A stretch of DNA of 64,000 nucleotides from Hyphomonadaceae bacterium UBA7672 (GTDB lineage Bacteria; Pseudomonadota; Alphaproteobacteria; Caulobacterales; Hyphomonadaceae), in assembly GCA_002483135.1 (NCBI GenBank), contig DLHI01000019.1, forward strand, positions 29,935-93,934, in the 5' to 3' direction. The number at the start of each line of letters is the position of its first letter. The first letter of the stretch is position 1. The position numbers were made by a program, and so were the translations under genes. Positions 24,453-33,398 of this stretch are shown here, in pieces. Under the pieces are notes generated by a model. The model was not told the origin of the DNA. It did not search any database and was given only the letters and a program-made list of their open reading frames with translations.

Positions 24453-25469
24453 CTATTCCGGCAGTTTCAGATTCATAATCAGAGCGGGATCAAGCCAGAT
24501 ATCCGTGCCGCGATCTTCCGAATAGACGTTGCGGAACTTGATCGCCCAATGCAGGTGCGGCCCGGTTACTCGTCCCGTCGCGCCGGACAAGCCCAGCACC
24601 TCGCCCTGCTGCACCACCTGCCCGTCGGCGACGTCGATCCTGCTCATGTGCATCATGACGGAAAGCAGGCCGCGACCATGGTCGAGGAAAACCGCGCCGC
24701 CTTCATAGTAGAGATCAGGATCAGCCAGGAGGACCGTGCCGCCCATCGGCGCGACGATCGGCGTTCCTGTCGGGATGGCGATGTCCTGGCCGTTGTGAAC
24801 GCTGGTCGATCCTTCGCAGTCCTTTGTCTTCGGCACATAGGTGCGCACGGCGCCGAACGGGCTGGAGTACGGGCCTTCAGCCGGCTTGATGAAGCCGAAG
24901 GCCGCAACAGGCTGAGAGAAGGTCTTCATCGCCTTGTCCTTCTTCACCCATGAGACTTCGGCGTGGCGCTTCTGCTCGGCGGTTTGCGGAGCGATCTTTC
25001 CGCACTCCATGGTGAATTTCGATTCCGTGTCCTTGCGAGGCAGCACAGCAATTGTCGCGACTGCCTCGACAGCAGCGTCCGGCGCACGCGCGCCGATTGT
25101 CACTTCAGCGGGCGCGGTGCGTGGAAGACCGATCACCGCGACGCCATCGGCGGACGCAACGGCCACCTGCTTGCCATCAAGCGTGAAGGTCGCGGTGGAA
25201 TCCGACTTGCAGACGACAGCGCCGCCCTGTGTCGCCGGGCCGATGCACGAGATGGTCGCGACCTTCGTCGGGGCCGGCATTGGCGGGGGCTCGGGTGCGA
25301 CGGGTGGTTCGGGCTCTACGACGGCAAGGTTGGAAAGTTCAGGCGCAGGCTCTGCAGCACGAGCATCTGCAACGGGCGATGGCGCTGGAGCCGGCCCCGC
25401 GCAGGACGCCAGCAAAATCGCAGCAACGAAGATCGAAATCTTCAGTCCCGACCGTTCAGCTGTTTCCAT
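24453..25469 (-). CDS. M23 peptidase lipoprotein
   Basis: The 338-residue product has a signal peptide with lipobox (VAAILLASC), so the mature protein is probably lipid-anchored. A Pro/Ala/Glu-rich linker is followed by a beta-rich middle domain with a CIGPA...VVCKSDS cysteine pair and a C-terminal M23 domain with complete motifs: VHNGQDIA (H-x3-D), MMHMSRI and GPHLHWA. It should be a periplasmic peptidoglycan endopeptidase. Its start overlaps the DUF2093 gene by 28 nt. Confidence 0.88.
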   Translation of the reverse strand: METAERSGLKISIFVAAILLASCAGPAPAPSPVADARAAEPAPELSNLAVVEPEPPVAPEPPPMPAPTKVATISCIGPATQGGAVVCKSDSTATFTLDGKQVAVASADGVAVIGLPRTAPAEVTIGARAPDAAVEAVATIAVLPRKDTESKFTMECGKIAPQTAEQKRHAEVSWVKKDKAMKTFSQPVAAFGFIKPAEGPYSSPFGAVRTYVPKTKDCEGSTSVHNGQDIAIPTGTPIVAPMGGTVLLADPDLYYEGGAVFLDHGRGLLSVMMHMSRIDVADGQVVQQGEVLGLSGATGRVTGPHLHWAIKFRNVYSEDRGTDIWLDPALIMNLKLPE

Positions 25470-25663
25470 CTTTCCAACGCCGTCCCTGCGTCGAAGTAGG
25501 CTTCCTGAGTATCAACATTCCAATAACGCAGGTCCTCCAGCGCGATGCGCTTGCGCGTCACGGCGCACAGTACGAAGCGACCGGGCTTGATGACCTCGAA
25601 GTCGGCGTCGAGATAGCGGAGCTTGGCTTCGCCAGGCTGGGAACCGGGAGTGAACGTATCCAT
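25442..25663 (-). CDS. DUF2093 family protein
   Basis: From ATG 25663 the product has 73 residues. It matches the alphaproteobacterial DUF2093 family (KLRYLDADFEVIKPGRFVLCAVT, then I-LEDLRYWNVDTQEAY). The function is unknown; the family fold is a small beta-rich module. Its end overlaps the start of the M23 lipoprotein gene by 28 nt in another frame, which couples the two genes. Confidence 0.8.
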   Translation of the reverse strand: MDTFTPGSQPGEAKLRYLDADFEVIKPGRFVLCAVTRKRIALEDLRYWNVDTQEAYFDAGTALERWKQLNGRD

Positions 25664-25716
25664 GGCCGCTATATGCCCCCGAACGGCGGCAAAGTTAAGG
25701 CCCACCCGGTTGCGCT

Positions 25717-27084
25717 CTATTCGAACGCGATGGCTTCCAGCTCGACCTTGTTCCGGCCGGCGGATTTGGCGCGGTATAGCGCATCGTCGGCGCGCTTCAG
25801 GAGGGCGTCCATCGTGTCTTCCGGCGGAACGATGGTCGAAACCCCGCCAGACATGGTGACCTTCAACTCGTCGCCGCGGGCAATCGAGAAGGTCGTGTCC
25901 GCCATGATCTGGCGGATACGCTCGCCTGCTGATTGAGCCAGCGCCTGTGACGTTTCGGGCATGATCACCACGAACTCTTCCCCGCCATAACGGCAGGCCA
26001 CATCCATCGGCCGGATGTTCTCGCGCAAGCGGCGGCCGAACTCGCGCAACACATCGTCACCCGCCGCGTGGCCGTGAATGTCGTTGATCTTCTTGAAGTG
26101 GTCGATGTCGCACAGGAGGATCGATACCGGCGCGCCGCCCATATTGGCGCGCTTCACGAAGCTTTCCAGCTGCACGCGCATGTAACGCCGGTTGTGCAGG
26201 CCAGTGAGCTGGTCAGTGACGGCAAGCTCCATCGACTGGTCGAGACGTGCACGCAGCGCATCGAGATAGCGCTTCTTGCGCACCTGCGTCTTCACGCGGG
26301 CGAGCAGTTCCTCGCTATCGATCGGCTTGATCACGATATCGGACGCGCCAAGATCAAGCGCGCGCACGGCCTTTTTCTCGTCATCTGGCTCCGACACGAC
26401 CAGGATCGGCAGATCACGCGTGGATTCCAGCGAGCGGAAATAGGCGCACAGCTTCAGGCCGTCGAGCTTCTCGTTCGACAGCGACACGATCAGCAGGTCG
26501 ACCATCGAGCCGGAGATGCCGAGCTGGTTCGCTTCCGAGTGCGAGATCGGACGGTGCAGCCCTTCGAGATAGCGGCAGATGCGGCGCGCCTGGCGCTCGT
26601 TCTCGTCGACGACCAGAATGCGCGCGGGATCCGACGCGCGGCCCTGCGCCGCAATGTCCACCGCGCCCATGCGCTTGCCAGAAGCTTCGCGCTTGCGCAG
26701 CTCGTCGGCGACCATCTTGTATTTGGTCAGCGCCCGCACGCGCGACAGCAGATGAAGATCGTTGACCGGCTTGGTGAGGAAGTCGTCGGCGCCGGCGCCA
26801 AGGCCGCGCAGCCTGTCCTCGCGCTCGTTCAGCGCCGTGACCAGAACGATCGGGATATGCTCGGTGCGGACATCGGTCTTCAGCCGGCGGCAGGCGTCCA
26901 CGCCGTTCAGCTTCGGCATCATGATGTCCATCAGGATGACGTCCGGCTCCTCGGCCAGCGCCTTGTCGATGGCGTCTTCGCCATCCACCGCCGTGATGAC
27001 GTGGAAGTACTCGTTCCGGAGCTTGTCAGAGAGCAGCTTCCGGTTCTGTTCGATGTCGTCGACGACAAGGACCCGGGCGCTCAT
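25717..27084 (-). CDS. pleD: Response regulator/diguanylate cyclase PleD
   Basis: The 455-residue protein has two receiver domains followed by a GGDEF domain. The first receiver has the phospho-Asp in VILMDIMMPKLNG; the second is degenerate. The active-site loop is CRYGGEEF, the usual GGEEF of PleD, followed by a VTMSGGVS C-terminal strand. It makes cyclic di-GMP when phosphorylated and drives stalk and holdfast formation and loss of motility in Caulobacter. It overlaps divK by 4 nt, as in Caulobacter. Confidence 0.95.
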   Translation of the reverse strand: MSARVLVVDDIEQNRKLLSDKLRNEYFHVITAVDGEDAIDKALAEEPDVILMDIMMPKLNGVDACRRLKTDVRTEHIPIVLVTALNEREDRLRGLGAGADDFLTKPVNDLHLLSRVRALTKYKMVADELRKREASGKRMGAVDIAAQGRASDPARILVVDENERQARRICRYLEGLHRPISHSEANQLGISGSMVDLLIVSLSNEKLDGLKLCAYFRSLESTRDLPILVVSEPDDEKKAVRALDLGASDIVIKPIDSEELLARVKTQVRKKRYLDALRARLDQSMELAVTDQLTGLHNRRYMRVQLESFVKRANMGGAPVSILLCDIDHFKKINDIHGHAAGDDVLREFGRRLRENIRPMDVACRYGGEEFVVIMPETSQALAQSAGERIRQIMADTTFSIARGDELKVTMSGGVSTIVPPEDTMDALLKRADDALYRAKSAGRNKVELEAIAFE

Positions 27085-27518
27085 CTCGCCGCTCTCCGCG
27101 ACGACGTCGAACGGGTGCTGCGCGCGGGCGACGCAGTCTGCGTGCCTGTCAGGCGCTTCACTTCGCTGATGAAGGCCGACATCTGGATCGGCTTCGACAT
27201 GTAGGCTTCACAGCCCGCCTCGCGCACCAGCCGTTCGTCCTGGCGCATCGCGAATGCGGTTACAGCCATGATCGGCACGTGCTTGATCGCAGCGTCGTCC
27301 TTGATCCAGCGAGTCAGATCGAGTCCCGACACTTCGGGCAACTGGATGTCCATGATGATGAGATCGGGCTTGTGTGCACGCGCAAGATCGACAGCCTTGA
27401 GGCCGTCCCTGCTCTGGACGGTCTCGAAGCCGAATGCATCCAGCAGGTCGCAGAAGAGCTTCATATTGAGCTCGTTGTCTTCGACCACTAGGACTTTCTT
27501 GGCGGGAGACGTCGCCAT
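27081..27518 (-). CDS. divK: Single-domain response regulator DivK
   Basis: DivK is the cell-fate regulator phosphorylated by DivJ and dephosphorylated by PleC; it acts on DivL and CckA upstream of CtrA. The receiver signature is intact: VVEDNELNMKLFCDLL, phospho-Asp in LIIMDIQLPEVSG, and AYMSKPI. At 145 residues it is longer than the usual 125 because of a basic Ser/Thr/Arg tail (TASPARSTRSTSSRRAAR). Start is ATG 27518; GTG 27524 is also possible and no clear ribosome site is seen. Confidence 0.94.
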   Translation of the reverse strand: MATSPAKKVLVVEDNELNMKLFCDLLDAFGFETVQSRDGLKAVDLARAHKPDLIIMDIQLPEVSGLDLTRWIKDDAAIKHVPIMAVTAFAMRQDERLVREAGCEAYMSKPIQMSAFISEVKRLTGTQTASPARSTRSTSSRRAAR

Positions 27519-27688
27519 CAGCACATCATGTAAGGACCGGGCCCGGGTTGATTCCCGTCTTCGTACCTTGTGTTAGACCTGAGAGTATTAACCGCCCATT
27601 TTCAACTGCGCTTGGCAGAGCGGCGATGCACAGTCCACGAGTTAACAAATCTGCATTCAATACAAACACTTCCGGCGGGAATTGAAAC

Positions 27689-28996
27689 TTGCCCGAGAAC
27701 CTTGCTAGCAGCACCCACAATTTACAGATCGCCTGCCGCGACTGCTTTCACGGCTGGAGCGGACAAACACTGCGCTGCCCTCGTTGCCGGTCGGAACGCG
27801 TCGTCTCGCATCCACGGTTGTTCGATCTCTCAATCGCGCACATCGATTGCGACGCCTTCTATGCCTCCATCGAGAAGCGCGACCGTCCGGATCTGGTCGC
27901 GAAGCCGGTGATCGTCGGCGGCGGCAAGCGTGGTGTCGTCTCGACTTGCTGCTATGTCGCGCGCACCTACGGCGTGCGCTCAGCCATGCCGATGTTCAAG
28001 GCGCTGAAACTCTGCCCCCACGCCGTGGTCATCAAGGGACGCATGGACCTTTACGTTCAGGAAGGCCGCCGCATCCGCGAGATGATGCAGGCGCTGACGC
28101 CACTCGTTGAGCCTGTTTCCATCGACGAAGCTTATCTCGACCTGTCCGGCACGGACGCCCTGCATGGGGCAGCGCCTGCGATGACGCTGATGATGCTGCA
28201 GAAGAAGGTGGAGACTGATCTCGGCCTCACCATCTCCGTAGGCCTCGCCAGCAACAAGTTTCTCGCCAAGACCGCGTCCGAGGCTGACAAGCCGCGTGGC
28301 TTCTTCGCCCTCTCGATCGACGAGGCGCCCGCCTATCTCGCCGACAAGTCGGTGCGCGTAATCGGCGGGGTCGGCGCGCAGTTCGAGAAGAAGCTGAACG
28401 CCGACGGCATCCGCACCGTGGGCGACATCCAGAAGACCGACCTCAAGACCATGGCTCGCCGCTATGGCGACACGGGCATGTGGCTGCACAACTGCGCCTT
28501 CGGGCGGCATGACCGGAAAGTGGATCCAGCAGGCGAACGCAAGAGCGTCTCCTCCGAGACAACCTTCAACGAGGACATCTCCGATCCCCGCACGCTGGAG
28601 GACATCCTCTGGCGCCTGAGCCAGCGCACCGCAGACCGCGCCAAGGAATCCGGCGTCGAGGGGCGCGTGGTCACGCTCAAGCTGAAGACGCACGACTTCA
28701 GGAGCTTCACCCGCCGCGTGTCGCTCAACGAACCGACACAGCTAGCCCAGGCAATCTTCCGCGCGGCAAAACCCATGCTGGCGCGCGAGGCGGCAGGCCA
28801 GCGTTATCGTCTGCTCGGCGTCGGAATATCCGAGTTGGCCGACGCCCGCGCCGATGCGCTGGACCTGGCCGATCCCCAATCCCTGAAACGCGCCAAGGCC
28901 GAACGCGCCTCCGACAAGGCCCGCGAACGCTTCGGCGACGCTGCAGTCATGACCGGCCGCGGCGCGCGCATCGAGAAAGCGCGGGACAAAGGCTGA
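27689..28996 (+). CDS. dinB: DNA polymerase IV (DinB) with N-terminal zinc ribbon
   Basis: Y-family translesion polymerase of 435 residues. The catalytic motifs are present: DCDAFYASIEKRD near residue 52 and VSIDEAYLDLSG near residue 145. Ahead of the palm there is a C-x2-C...C-x2-C ribbon (Cys16, 19, 30 and 33), a feature of an alphaproteobacterial DinB subgroup. The start is TTG 27689 with a GGCGGGA site upstream. It overlaps the DUF1905 gene by 1 nt. Confidence 0.93.
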   Translation: MPENLASSTHNLQIACRDCFHGWSGQTLRCPRCRSERVVSHPRLFDLSIAHIDCDAFYASIEKRDRPDLVAKPVIVGGGKRGVVSTCCYVARTYGVRSAMPMFKALKLCPHAVVIKGRMDLYVQEGRRIREMMQALTPLVEPVSIDEAYLDLSGTDALHGAAPAMTLMMLQKKVETDLGLTISVGLASNKFLAKTASEADKPRGFFALSIDEAPAYLADKSVRVIGGVGAQFEKKLNADGIRTVGDIQKTDLKTMARRYGDTGMWLHNCAFGRHDRKVDPAGERKSVSSETTFNEDISDPRTLEDILWRLSQRTADRAKESGVEGRVVTLKLKTHDFRSFTRRVSLNEPTQLAQAIFRAAKPMLAREAAGQRYRLLGVGISELADARADALDLADPQSLKRAKAERASDKARERFGDAAVMTGRGARIEKARDKG

Positions 28997-29295
28997 TGCA
29001 GATCGACGAAATATTTCGAGCAAAAGTCTGGACGCAGGAAAGCACGGGCGCCTGGCACTTCGTCACCCTCCCAAAGGAGCTTTCCAGGCGCATCCGGACG
29101 TTGACAACGGGCCAGCGCAAACCCTTCGGCTCATTCCATGTAAAAGCGCGCACGGGCCTGACCACATGGGAAACCTCACTGTTTGCCGACGCAAAGCGCG
29201 GGGCTTTCCTGCTGCCCGTGAAGGCCGACGTTCGACGCAAGGAAAAGATCAAGCCGGGGGACATGATCGAGGTGTCCGTCAGCTTTGGTCTGTAA
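28996..29295 (+). CDS. DUF1905 domain protein
   Basis: The 99-residue protein matches DUF1905 (FRAKVWTQESTGAWHFVTLPKEL, FGSFHVKARTG, TSLFADAKRGAFLLPVKADVRRKEKI). It is a small beta-barrel domain of unknown function. It begins at the last base of the dinB stop codon, so expression is coupled to DNA polymerase IV. Confidence 0.85.
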   Translation: MQIDEIFRAKVWTQESTGAWHFVTLPKELSRRIRTLTTGQRKPFGSFHVKARTGLTTWETSLFADAKRGAFLLPVKADVRRKEKIKPGDMIEVSVSFGL

Positions 29296-29395
29296 GGCGG
29301 ATTGAGTGGCGCGAAATCCGCCGTATACCGCGAGAGAGAATGTGGATTTGGCCTAACGCTCAATCCACCCTGCGATGATCGCTCAGGAGCAAGCC

Positions 29396-29851
29396 ATGTC
29401 TGTACTCGACCGCCTCAAGACCGCCGGCGTAACACTGCCGGAGGCGCGCCCGCCGGTGGCGAACTATGTGCCGTATGTCATCACCGGCAACCTGCTGTTT
29501 ATCTCGGGCCAGGTCAGCGTAACGCCGGATGGCCTGATCAAGGGCCGCCTCGGCGAAGACATGACGATCGAGGATGGCCAGAAGGCCGCCCGCGCCTGTG
29601 GCGTCAACTTGTTGGCCCAGATGCAGGCGGCGCTTGGCGACCTCGAGCGCGTGACCCGCGTGGTGAAGCTCGGCGGCTTCGTCAACGCGGCAAAGGACTT
29701 CGTGGACATTCCGAAGGTCGTGAATGGCTGCTCGGACCTGATGGTCGAAGCCTTCGGCGACAAGGGCCGCCACGCCCGCTCCGCAGTCGCCTGCCCCGTC
29801 CTGCCGCTTGGCGTTGCGGTTGAAGTCGATGCGGTGGTCGAATTCAAGTGA
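29396..29851 (+). CDS. RidA/YjgF family protein
   Basis: The 151-residue product is of the YjgF/YER057c/UK114 family (NYVPYVITGNLLFISGQVS, DDGQ-type helix, VEVDAVVEF end). RidA members hydrolyse reactive enamine/imine intermediates such as 2-aminoacrylate. This longer subgroup lacks an obvious RidA arginine in the usual RSAVAC context: the segment here is ARSAVACPVLPLGVAVEVDA, which does carry Arg-Ser. Start at ATG 29396 with AGGAG upstream. It overlaps GDPD by 4 nt. Confidence 0.88.
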   Translation: MSVLDRLKTAGVTLPEARPPVANYVPYVITGNLLFISGQVSVTPDGLIKGRLGEDMTIEDGQKAARACGVNLLAQMQAALGDLERVTRVVKLGGFVNAAKDFVDIPKVVNGCSDLMVEAFGDKGRHARSAVACPVLPLGVAVEVDAVVEFK

Positions 29852-30594
29852 GCGAAACGAACTTCGATGTCGCCGCCTTCACATACGCCCATCGCGGGCT
29901 ATGGGGCGGCGACATTCCGGAGAACTCGCTGCGCGCCTTCGAGGCGGCAGCGCGCGAAGGCGTCGGCTGCGAACTCGATGTGCGCGTGACGGCGGACGGC
30001 AAGCTGGTCGTGTTCCATGACGCCACGCTTCAACGCATGTGCGGCCGCCCAGAGCGGGTCGATGCGCTGTCGTTTCATGATTTGCGCAAGGTGCGACTGC
30101 CGGATGGGTCAGTCCCACCCACGCTAGAGGAAGCGCTAGAAGCTATGGCGGGCCTGCCAGTTCTGGTCGAGATGAAGATCGACCGGATTCCAGACTCTCA
30201 AGATCGCAACCGAACCGGCATTCCGGCCCTGATCGGCGCGATGCGCTTTTCCAGCGCACCGGCTGCCGTCATGAGTTTCGATGAGCCAACAATCTGGCGT
30301 CTGGAGAACCAGATCGTGGATCGGCCTATTGGCATGCTGATTGATGCCGACGAGCCCAACGATGAGGGCGCCGCCATCATGAAGGCGATCCGCGCCGACC
30401 AGACACAGTGCACCTTTCTCGGGCCACATTTGTCGATCCTGCCGCATGTTGCGGAACAATTTCCCCACCTGCCCCGCGTAACCTGGACGGTCCGCGACCT
30501 GCCCCAGCTTTCCACCGCCCGCGCGCATGGCGCCGCGCCGATTTTCGAAGGATTCAGTGCGGCCCTCGCAAAGTCCTTCGCGAACACGATATAG
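29848..30594 (+). CDS. Glycerophosphodiester phosphodiesterase
   Basis: GDPD hydrolyses glycerophosphodiesters to glycerol 3-phosphate and alcohol. The catalytic motifs are seen: YAHRG near residue 14, PENSLRAFEAA, ELDVRVTADGKLVVFHDATLQR (metal ligands and second catalytic His), and VEMKID. The 248 residues lack a signal peptide, so the enzyme is cytoplasmic. It overlaps the RidA gene by 4 nt and is followed 29 nt later by the GNAT-like gene. Confidence 0.93.
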   Translation: MSETNFDVAAFTYAHRGLWGGDIPENSLRAFEAAAREGVGCELDVRVTADGKLVVFHDATLQRMCGRPERVDALSFHDLRKVRLPDGSVPPTLEEALEAMAGLPVLVEMKIDRIPDSQDRNRTGIPALIGAMRFSSAPAAVMSFDEPTIWRLENQIVDRPIGMLIDADEPNDEGAAIMKAIRADQTQCTFLGPHLSILPHVAEQFPHLPRVTWTVRDLPQLSTARAHGAAPIFEGFSAALAKSFANTI

Positions 30595-30623
30595 TCTGCT
30601 GGGGCTCAATCCCGAGGAAGACC

Positions 30624-31835
30624 TTGGCGGACGATACAGCGGACAGGATGGAGCTTTCGCTTTCCGTCGCCGAAGCCATGGCGAACGTTGATCGCGCGCA
30701 TTGGAATGCCATCGCGAACCCGCCGGGCGAGCGGTATGACCCCTTTATCGACTGGGACTTTCTTGAAGCGTTGGAAGCGACCGGTTGCGCCAGCCCGGAA
30801 ACAGGCTGGACGCCGCGCCACGTGCTGGCCCACGACGCTGCCGGCAAGCTTGTTGGCGCCGCCCCGCTCTATCTGAAGACCCACTCGCGCGGCGAATTCG
30901 TGTTCGATCACTCCTGGGCCGATGCGCTGCATCGCGCGGGCGGTCGCTACTACCCCAAGCTCCTCTGCGCCGTGCCGTTCACGCCGGTTACCGGCCGTCG
31001 ACTTCTCGCGCATGGGCCGAACGCACTGTCGATCCAGCACGCGCTCGCGCAGGCCATCATCGAGTCCGGACGGCAATGGCGCGTATCCTCCGCCCATCTC
31101 AACTTTCTCGACGAGGAAACGTGGCGGCTGCTGGGCGAATCCGGCTTGCTTCTGCGCGAGGACCAGCAATTCCACTGGATCAACCGCGGTTACGGTTCCT
31201 TCGAGGATTTTCTCGCCGCGCTCTCCTCGCGCAAGCGCAAGATGCTCCGCCGCGAACGGCGCGAGGCGCAGGAGGGGCTGGAGATCATCCGCGTCTCCGG
31301 CGCCGATCTGAGGCCGCATCACTGGGATGCTTTCTTCCGCTTCTACATGGACACGGGCGGCCGCAAATGGGGCTCGCCCTATCTCAACCGGGAGTTCTTC
31401 CAGCTGCTGCACGAACGCATGGCGGACAAGTGCCTTGTCATCCTCGCGATGGATGACGGCGAGCCAGTCGCTGGCGCGCTCAACCTGATTGGGTCGGATA
31501 CGCTTTATGGTCGCTACTGGGGACGCGAGATCGAGCGGCCCTTTTTGCATTTCGAAGTCTGCTATTATCAGGCTATCGACTTCGCGATCGAGCGCGGCCT
31601 TGCCTGCGTGGAGGCTGGCGCGCAGGGCGAGCACAAGCTGATGCGAGGGTACGAGCCGCGCCTCACCCGTTCGGCCCACTGGATCGGTCACCCGGGTTTG
31701 AGAACGGCGGTTGCGAATTATCTCGACAGGGAGCGCGCGGCGGTCGAGGAAGGTGTGAACGAGCTGCAGGCCTATACGCCCTTCCGGAAGGGCGATACGC
31801 CCCACGCGGACGAACAAGATGAGGAGGGGTTCTGA
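30624..31835 (+). CDS. FemAB-like/GNAT N-acetyltransferase, DUF482 type
   Basis: The product has about 403 residues with two GNAT-like halves of the FemAB type; it matches the DUF482 proteins (peptidogalycan-biosynthesis-like). Family hallmarks are the SRKRKMLRRERREA basic segment, the FRFYMDTGGRKWGSPYL box and GAQGEHKLMRGYEP near the end. The start is TTG 30624, with GAGGA about 5 nt upstream, giving MADDTADRMEL; ATG 30648 is the alternative. It overlaps the HIT gene by 1 nt. Confidence 0.82.
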   Translation: MADDTADRMELSLSVAEAMANVDRAHWNAIANPPGERYDPFIDWDFLEALEATGCASPETGWTPRHVLAHDAAGKLVGAAPLYLKTHSRGEFVFDHSWADALHRAGGRYYPKLLCAVPFTPVTGRRLLAHGPNALSIQHALAQAIIESGRQWRVSSAHLNFLDEETWRLLGESGLLLREDQQFHWINRGYGSFEDFLAALSSRKRKMLRRERREAQEGLEIIRVSGADLRPHHWDAFFRFYMDTGGRKWGSPYLNREFFQLLHERMADKCLVILAMDDGEPVAGALNLIGSDTLYGRYWGREIERPFLHFEVCYYQAIDFAIERGLACVEAGAQGEHKLMRGYEPRLTRSAHWIGHPGLRTAVANYLDRERAAVEEGVNELQAYTPFRKGDTPHADEQDEEGF

Positions 31836-32269
31836 TGAGCCTTGCCGGTGACTACGACAGCGCAAACATCTTCGCGAAAATCCTGCGCGGCGAGATGCCG
31901 TGCGTGAAGATATTCGAGGACGACAATGTCCTCGCCTTCATGGACATCTTCCCGCAGAGTCAGGGCCACTGCCTCGTGATCCCGAAGGATACGACCGCGC
32001 GAAACCTTATCGAGTTTCCCACCGACCGGCTGGGTACGCTGTTTGCCGCCGTGCAGAAGCTGGCAGGAGCGGTGGTGAAAGCGCTCAACTGCGATGGCGT
32101 GATCGTTACGCAGTTCAACGGCGCGCCCGCAGGGCAAACCGTCTACCACCTCCACGTCCACGTCATCCCGCGCTACGCCAACCTGCCTCTGCAACCCCAC
32201 CACGGCGGCAAGCCAGCCGATTTGACCGTGCTGCGCGAGCAGGCGGCAAGGATCGCGGCGGCGCTTTAA
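31835..32269 (+). CDS. HIT family nucleotide hydrolase
   Basis: Histidine-triad protein of 144 residues. The HIT motif HLHVHVIPR (H-x-H-x-H) is intact, and the N-terminus FAKILRGEMPCVKIFEDD is typical of the HinT/Hit branch. It hydrolyses nucleotide phosphoramidates or dinucleotide polyphosphates. Its stop codon abuts the palindromic repeat at 32270. Confidence 0.93.
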   Translation: MSLAGDYDSANIFAKILRGEMPCVKIFEDDNVLAFMDIFPQSQGHCLVIPKDTTARNLIEFPTDRLGTLFAAVQKLAGAVVKALNCDGVIVTQFNGAPAGQTVYHLHVHVIPRYANLPLQPHHGGKPADLTVLREQAARIAAAL

Positions 32270-32372
32270 GTAGCCGGGACCGCCGGGCTCCTGCCCGGCA
32301 GCCGGTGTCTGCAACCACACAGGCTCTGCGTTTTTCCAAAGAGGCCGGCGGGCGCCCGGCGCTCCCGGCTAC
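32270..32372. repeat. REP-like composite palindrome between convergent genes (copy 1)
   Basis: The outer arms GTAGCCGGGA (32270-32279) and TCCCGGCTAC (32363-32372) are perfect complements, continued inward by CCGCCGGGC/GCCCGGCGC and GC-rich partial pairs. Each arm also contains its own palindrome. The core GGGACCGCCGGGC...CCTGCCCGGCAG recurs at 53551, between another convergent pair. The right end contains the stop codon of the minus-strand aminotransferase (32369-32371), and the left end directly follows the HIT stop. Confidence 0.8.
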
Positions 32373-33289
32373 GCGCCCGCTCGCGCGCGCACCTGCTCCA
32401 GCGAAATCTTACCGCGCACCAGCAGGCTGTAGTCGTCGGCCAGCGTGCCGGTGATGTTGCCGGGCGTGTAGTTGTGTCCCGCCATCTCCGCCACCGGCGT
32501 CACTTCCGCAGCGGATCCTGTGATGAAGCACTCGGAGAAGCTGGACAGCTCCTCCGGCGTGATGTGCCGCTCGATCACCTCAAAGCCGCGCGCCCGCGCC
32601 AGCTCGATCACTGTCTGTCGCGTCAGGCCGTTGAGGAAGCAGTCGGGGGTCGGCGTGTGGATGGCGCCATCGCGGATCAGGAACACGTTCGCGCCCGTCA
32701 GCTCCGCGACATAGCCGCGATAGTCGAGCATAAGCGCGTCGGAAAAGCCCTCCGCCTCCGCCTTGTGCTTGGACATCGTGCAGATCATGTAGAGACCTGC
32801 TGCCTTTGCCGCTGAGGGGATCGTGTCGGGCGAGGGGCGCTTCCAGTCCGACATTGTGACGCGGATGCCCTTGTTCTTGTCGGCGAAGTAATTGCCCCAG
32901 TGCCAGACCGCCACGCAGGTACGGATCGACGCCTGCTGGGCCGAGACGCCCATCATCTCCGACCCGCGCCAGGAGAACGCCCGGATATAGCAATCCGGCA
33001 GGCCGTTCCTTTCCATGACTTCGAGCTTGATACGGTCCAGCTCGGCCACCGGCACAGGGCATTTATACCCCACCAGCTCGGCCGATTTGTGCAGCCGCCT
33101 GGAATGGTCGGTCGAGCGGAAAACCTTGCCCTCATAGGCGCGTTCGCCCTCGAACACGCAGGAGCCGTAGTGCAGCGAATGGGTCAGTACGTGAATTTTG
33201 GCGTCGCGCCACGGCACCATCTTGCCGTCCAGCCAGATCCAGCCGTCGCGGTCGTCATAGGGGACGAAATTGGGTGAGGGAGCAGCCAT
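32369..33289 (-). CDS. ilvE: Branched-chain amino acid aminotransferase
   Basis: Fold-type IV PLP enzyme of 306 residues exchanging amino groups between 2-oxo acids and Leu, Ile or Val. Features are a GSCVFEGERAYEGKVFRS substrate/PLP segment, the Lys region PSAAKAAGLYMICTMSKHKA, ELTGANVFLIRDG and GSAAEVTPV near the C-terminus. These match the alphaproteobacterial BCAT subgroup. Convergent with the HIT gene; its stop lies within the repeat. Divergent from the MarR gene. Confidence 0.94.
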   Translation of the reverse strand: MAAPSPNFVPYDDRDGWIWLDGKMVPWRDAKIHVLTHSLHYGSCVFEGERAYEGKVFRSTDHSRRLHKSAELVGYKCPVPVAELDRIKLEVMERNGLPDCYIRAFSWRGSEMMGVSAQQASIRTCVAVWHWGNYFADKNKGIRVTMSDWKRPSPDTIPSAAKAAGLYMICTMSKHKAEAEGFSDALMLDYRGYVAELTGANVFLIRDGAIHTPTPDCFLNGLTRQTVIELARARGFEVIERHITPEELSSFSECFITGSAAEVTPVAEMAGHNYTPGNITGTLADDYSLLVRGKISLEQVRARAGA

Positions 33290-33398
33290 ATCTTGTTGTC
33301 CTGAAAGGCACGTAAGATGTCGGGCCTGATCGGTTTGATCATTGCCCCGGGATGAGCTTGAGTTTCCTGTCCTGACCTCTCATTGTCCGGTCGTGGCC

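Noticed and set aside
27575..27640. CtrA box upstream of divK
   Set aside because: TTAACCGCCCATTTT matches only one half of TTAA-N7-TTAA.
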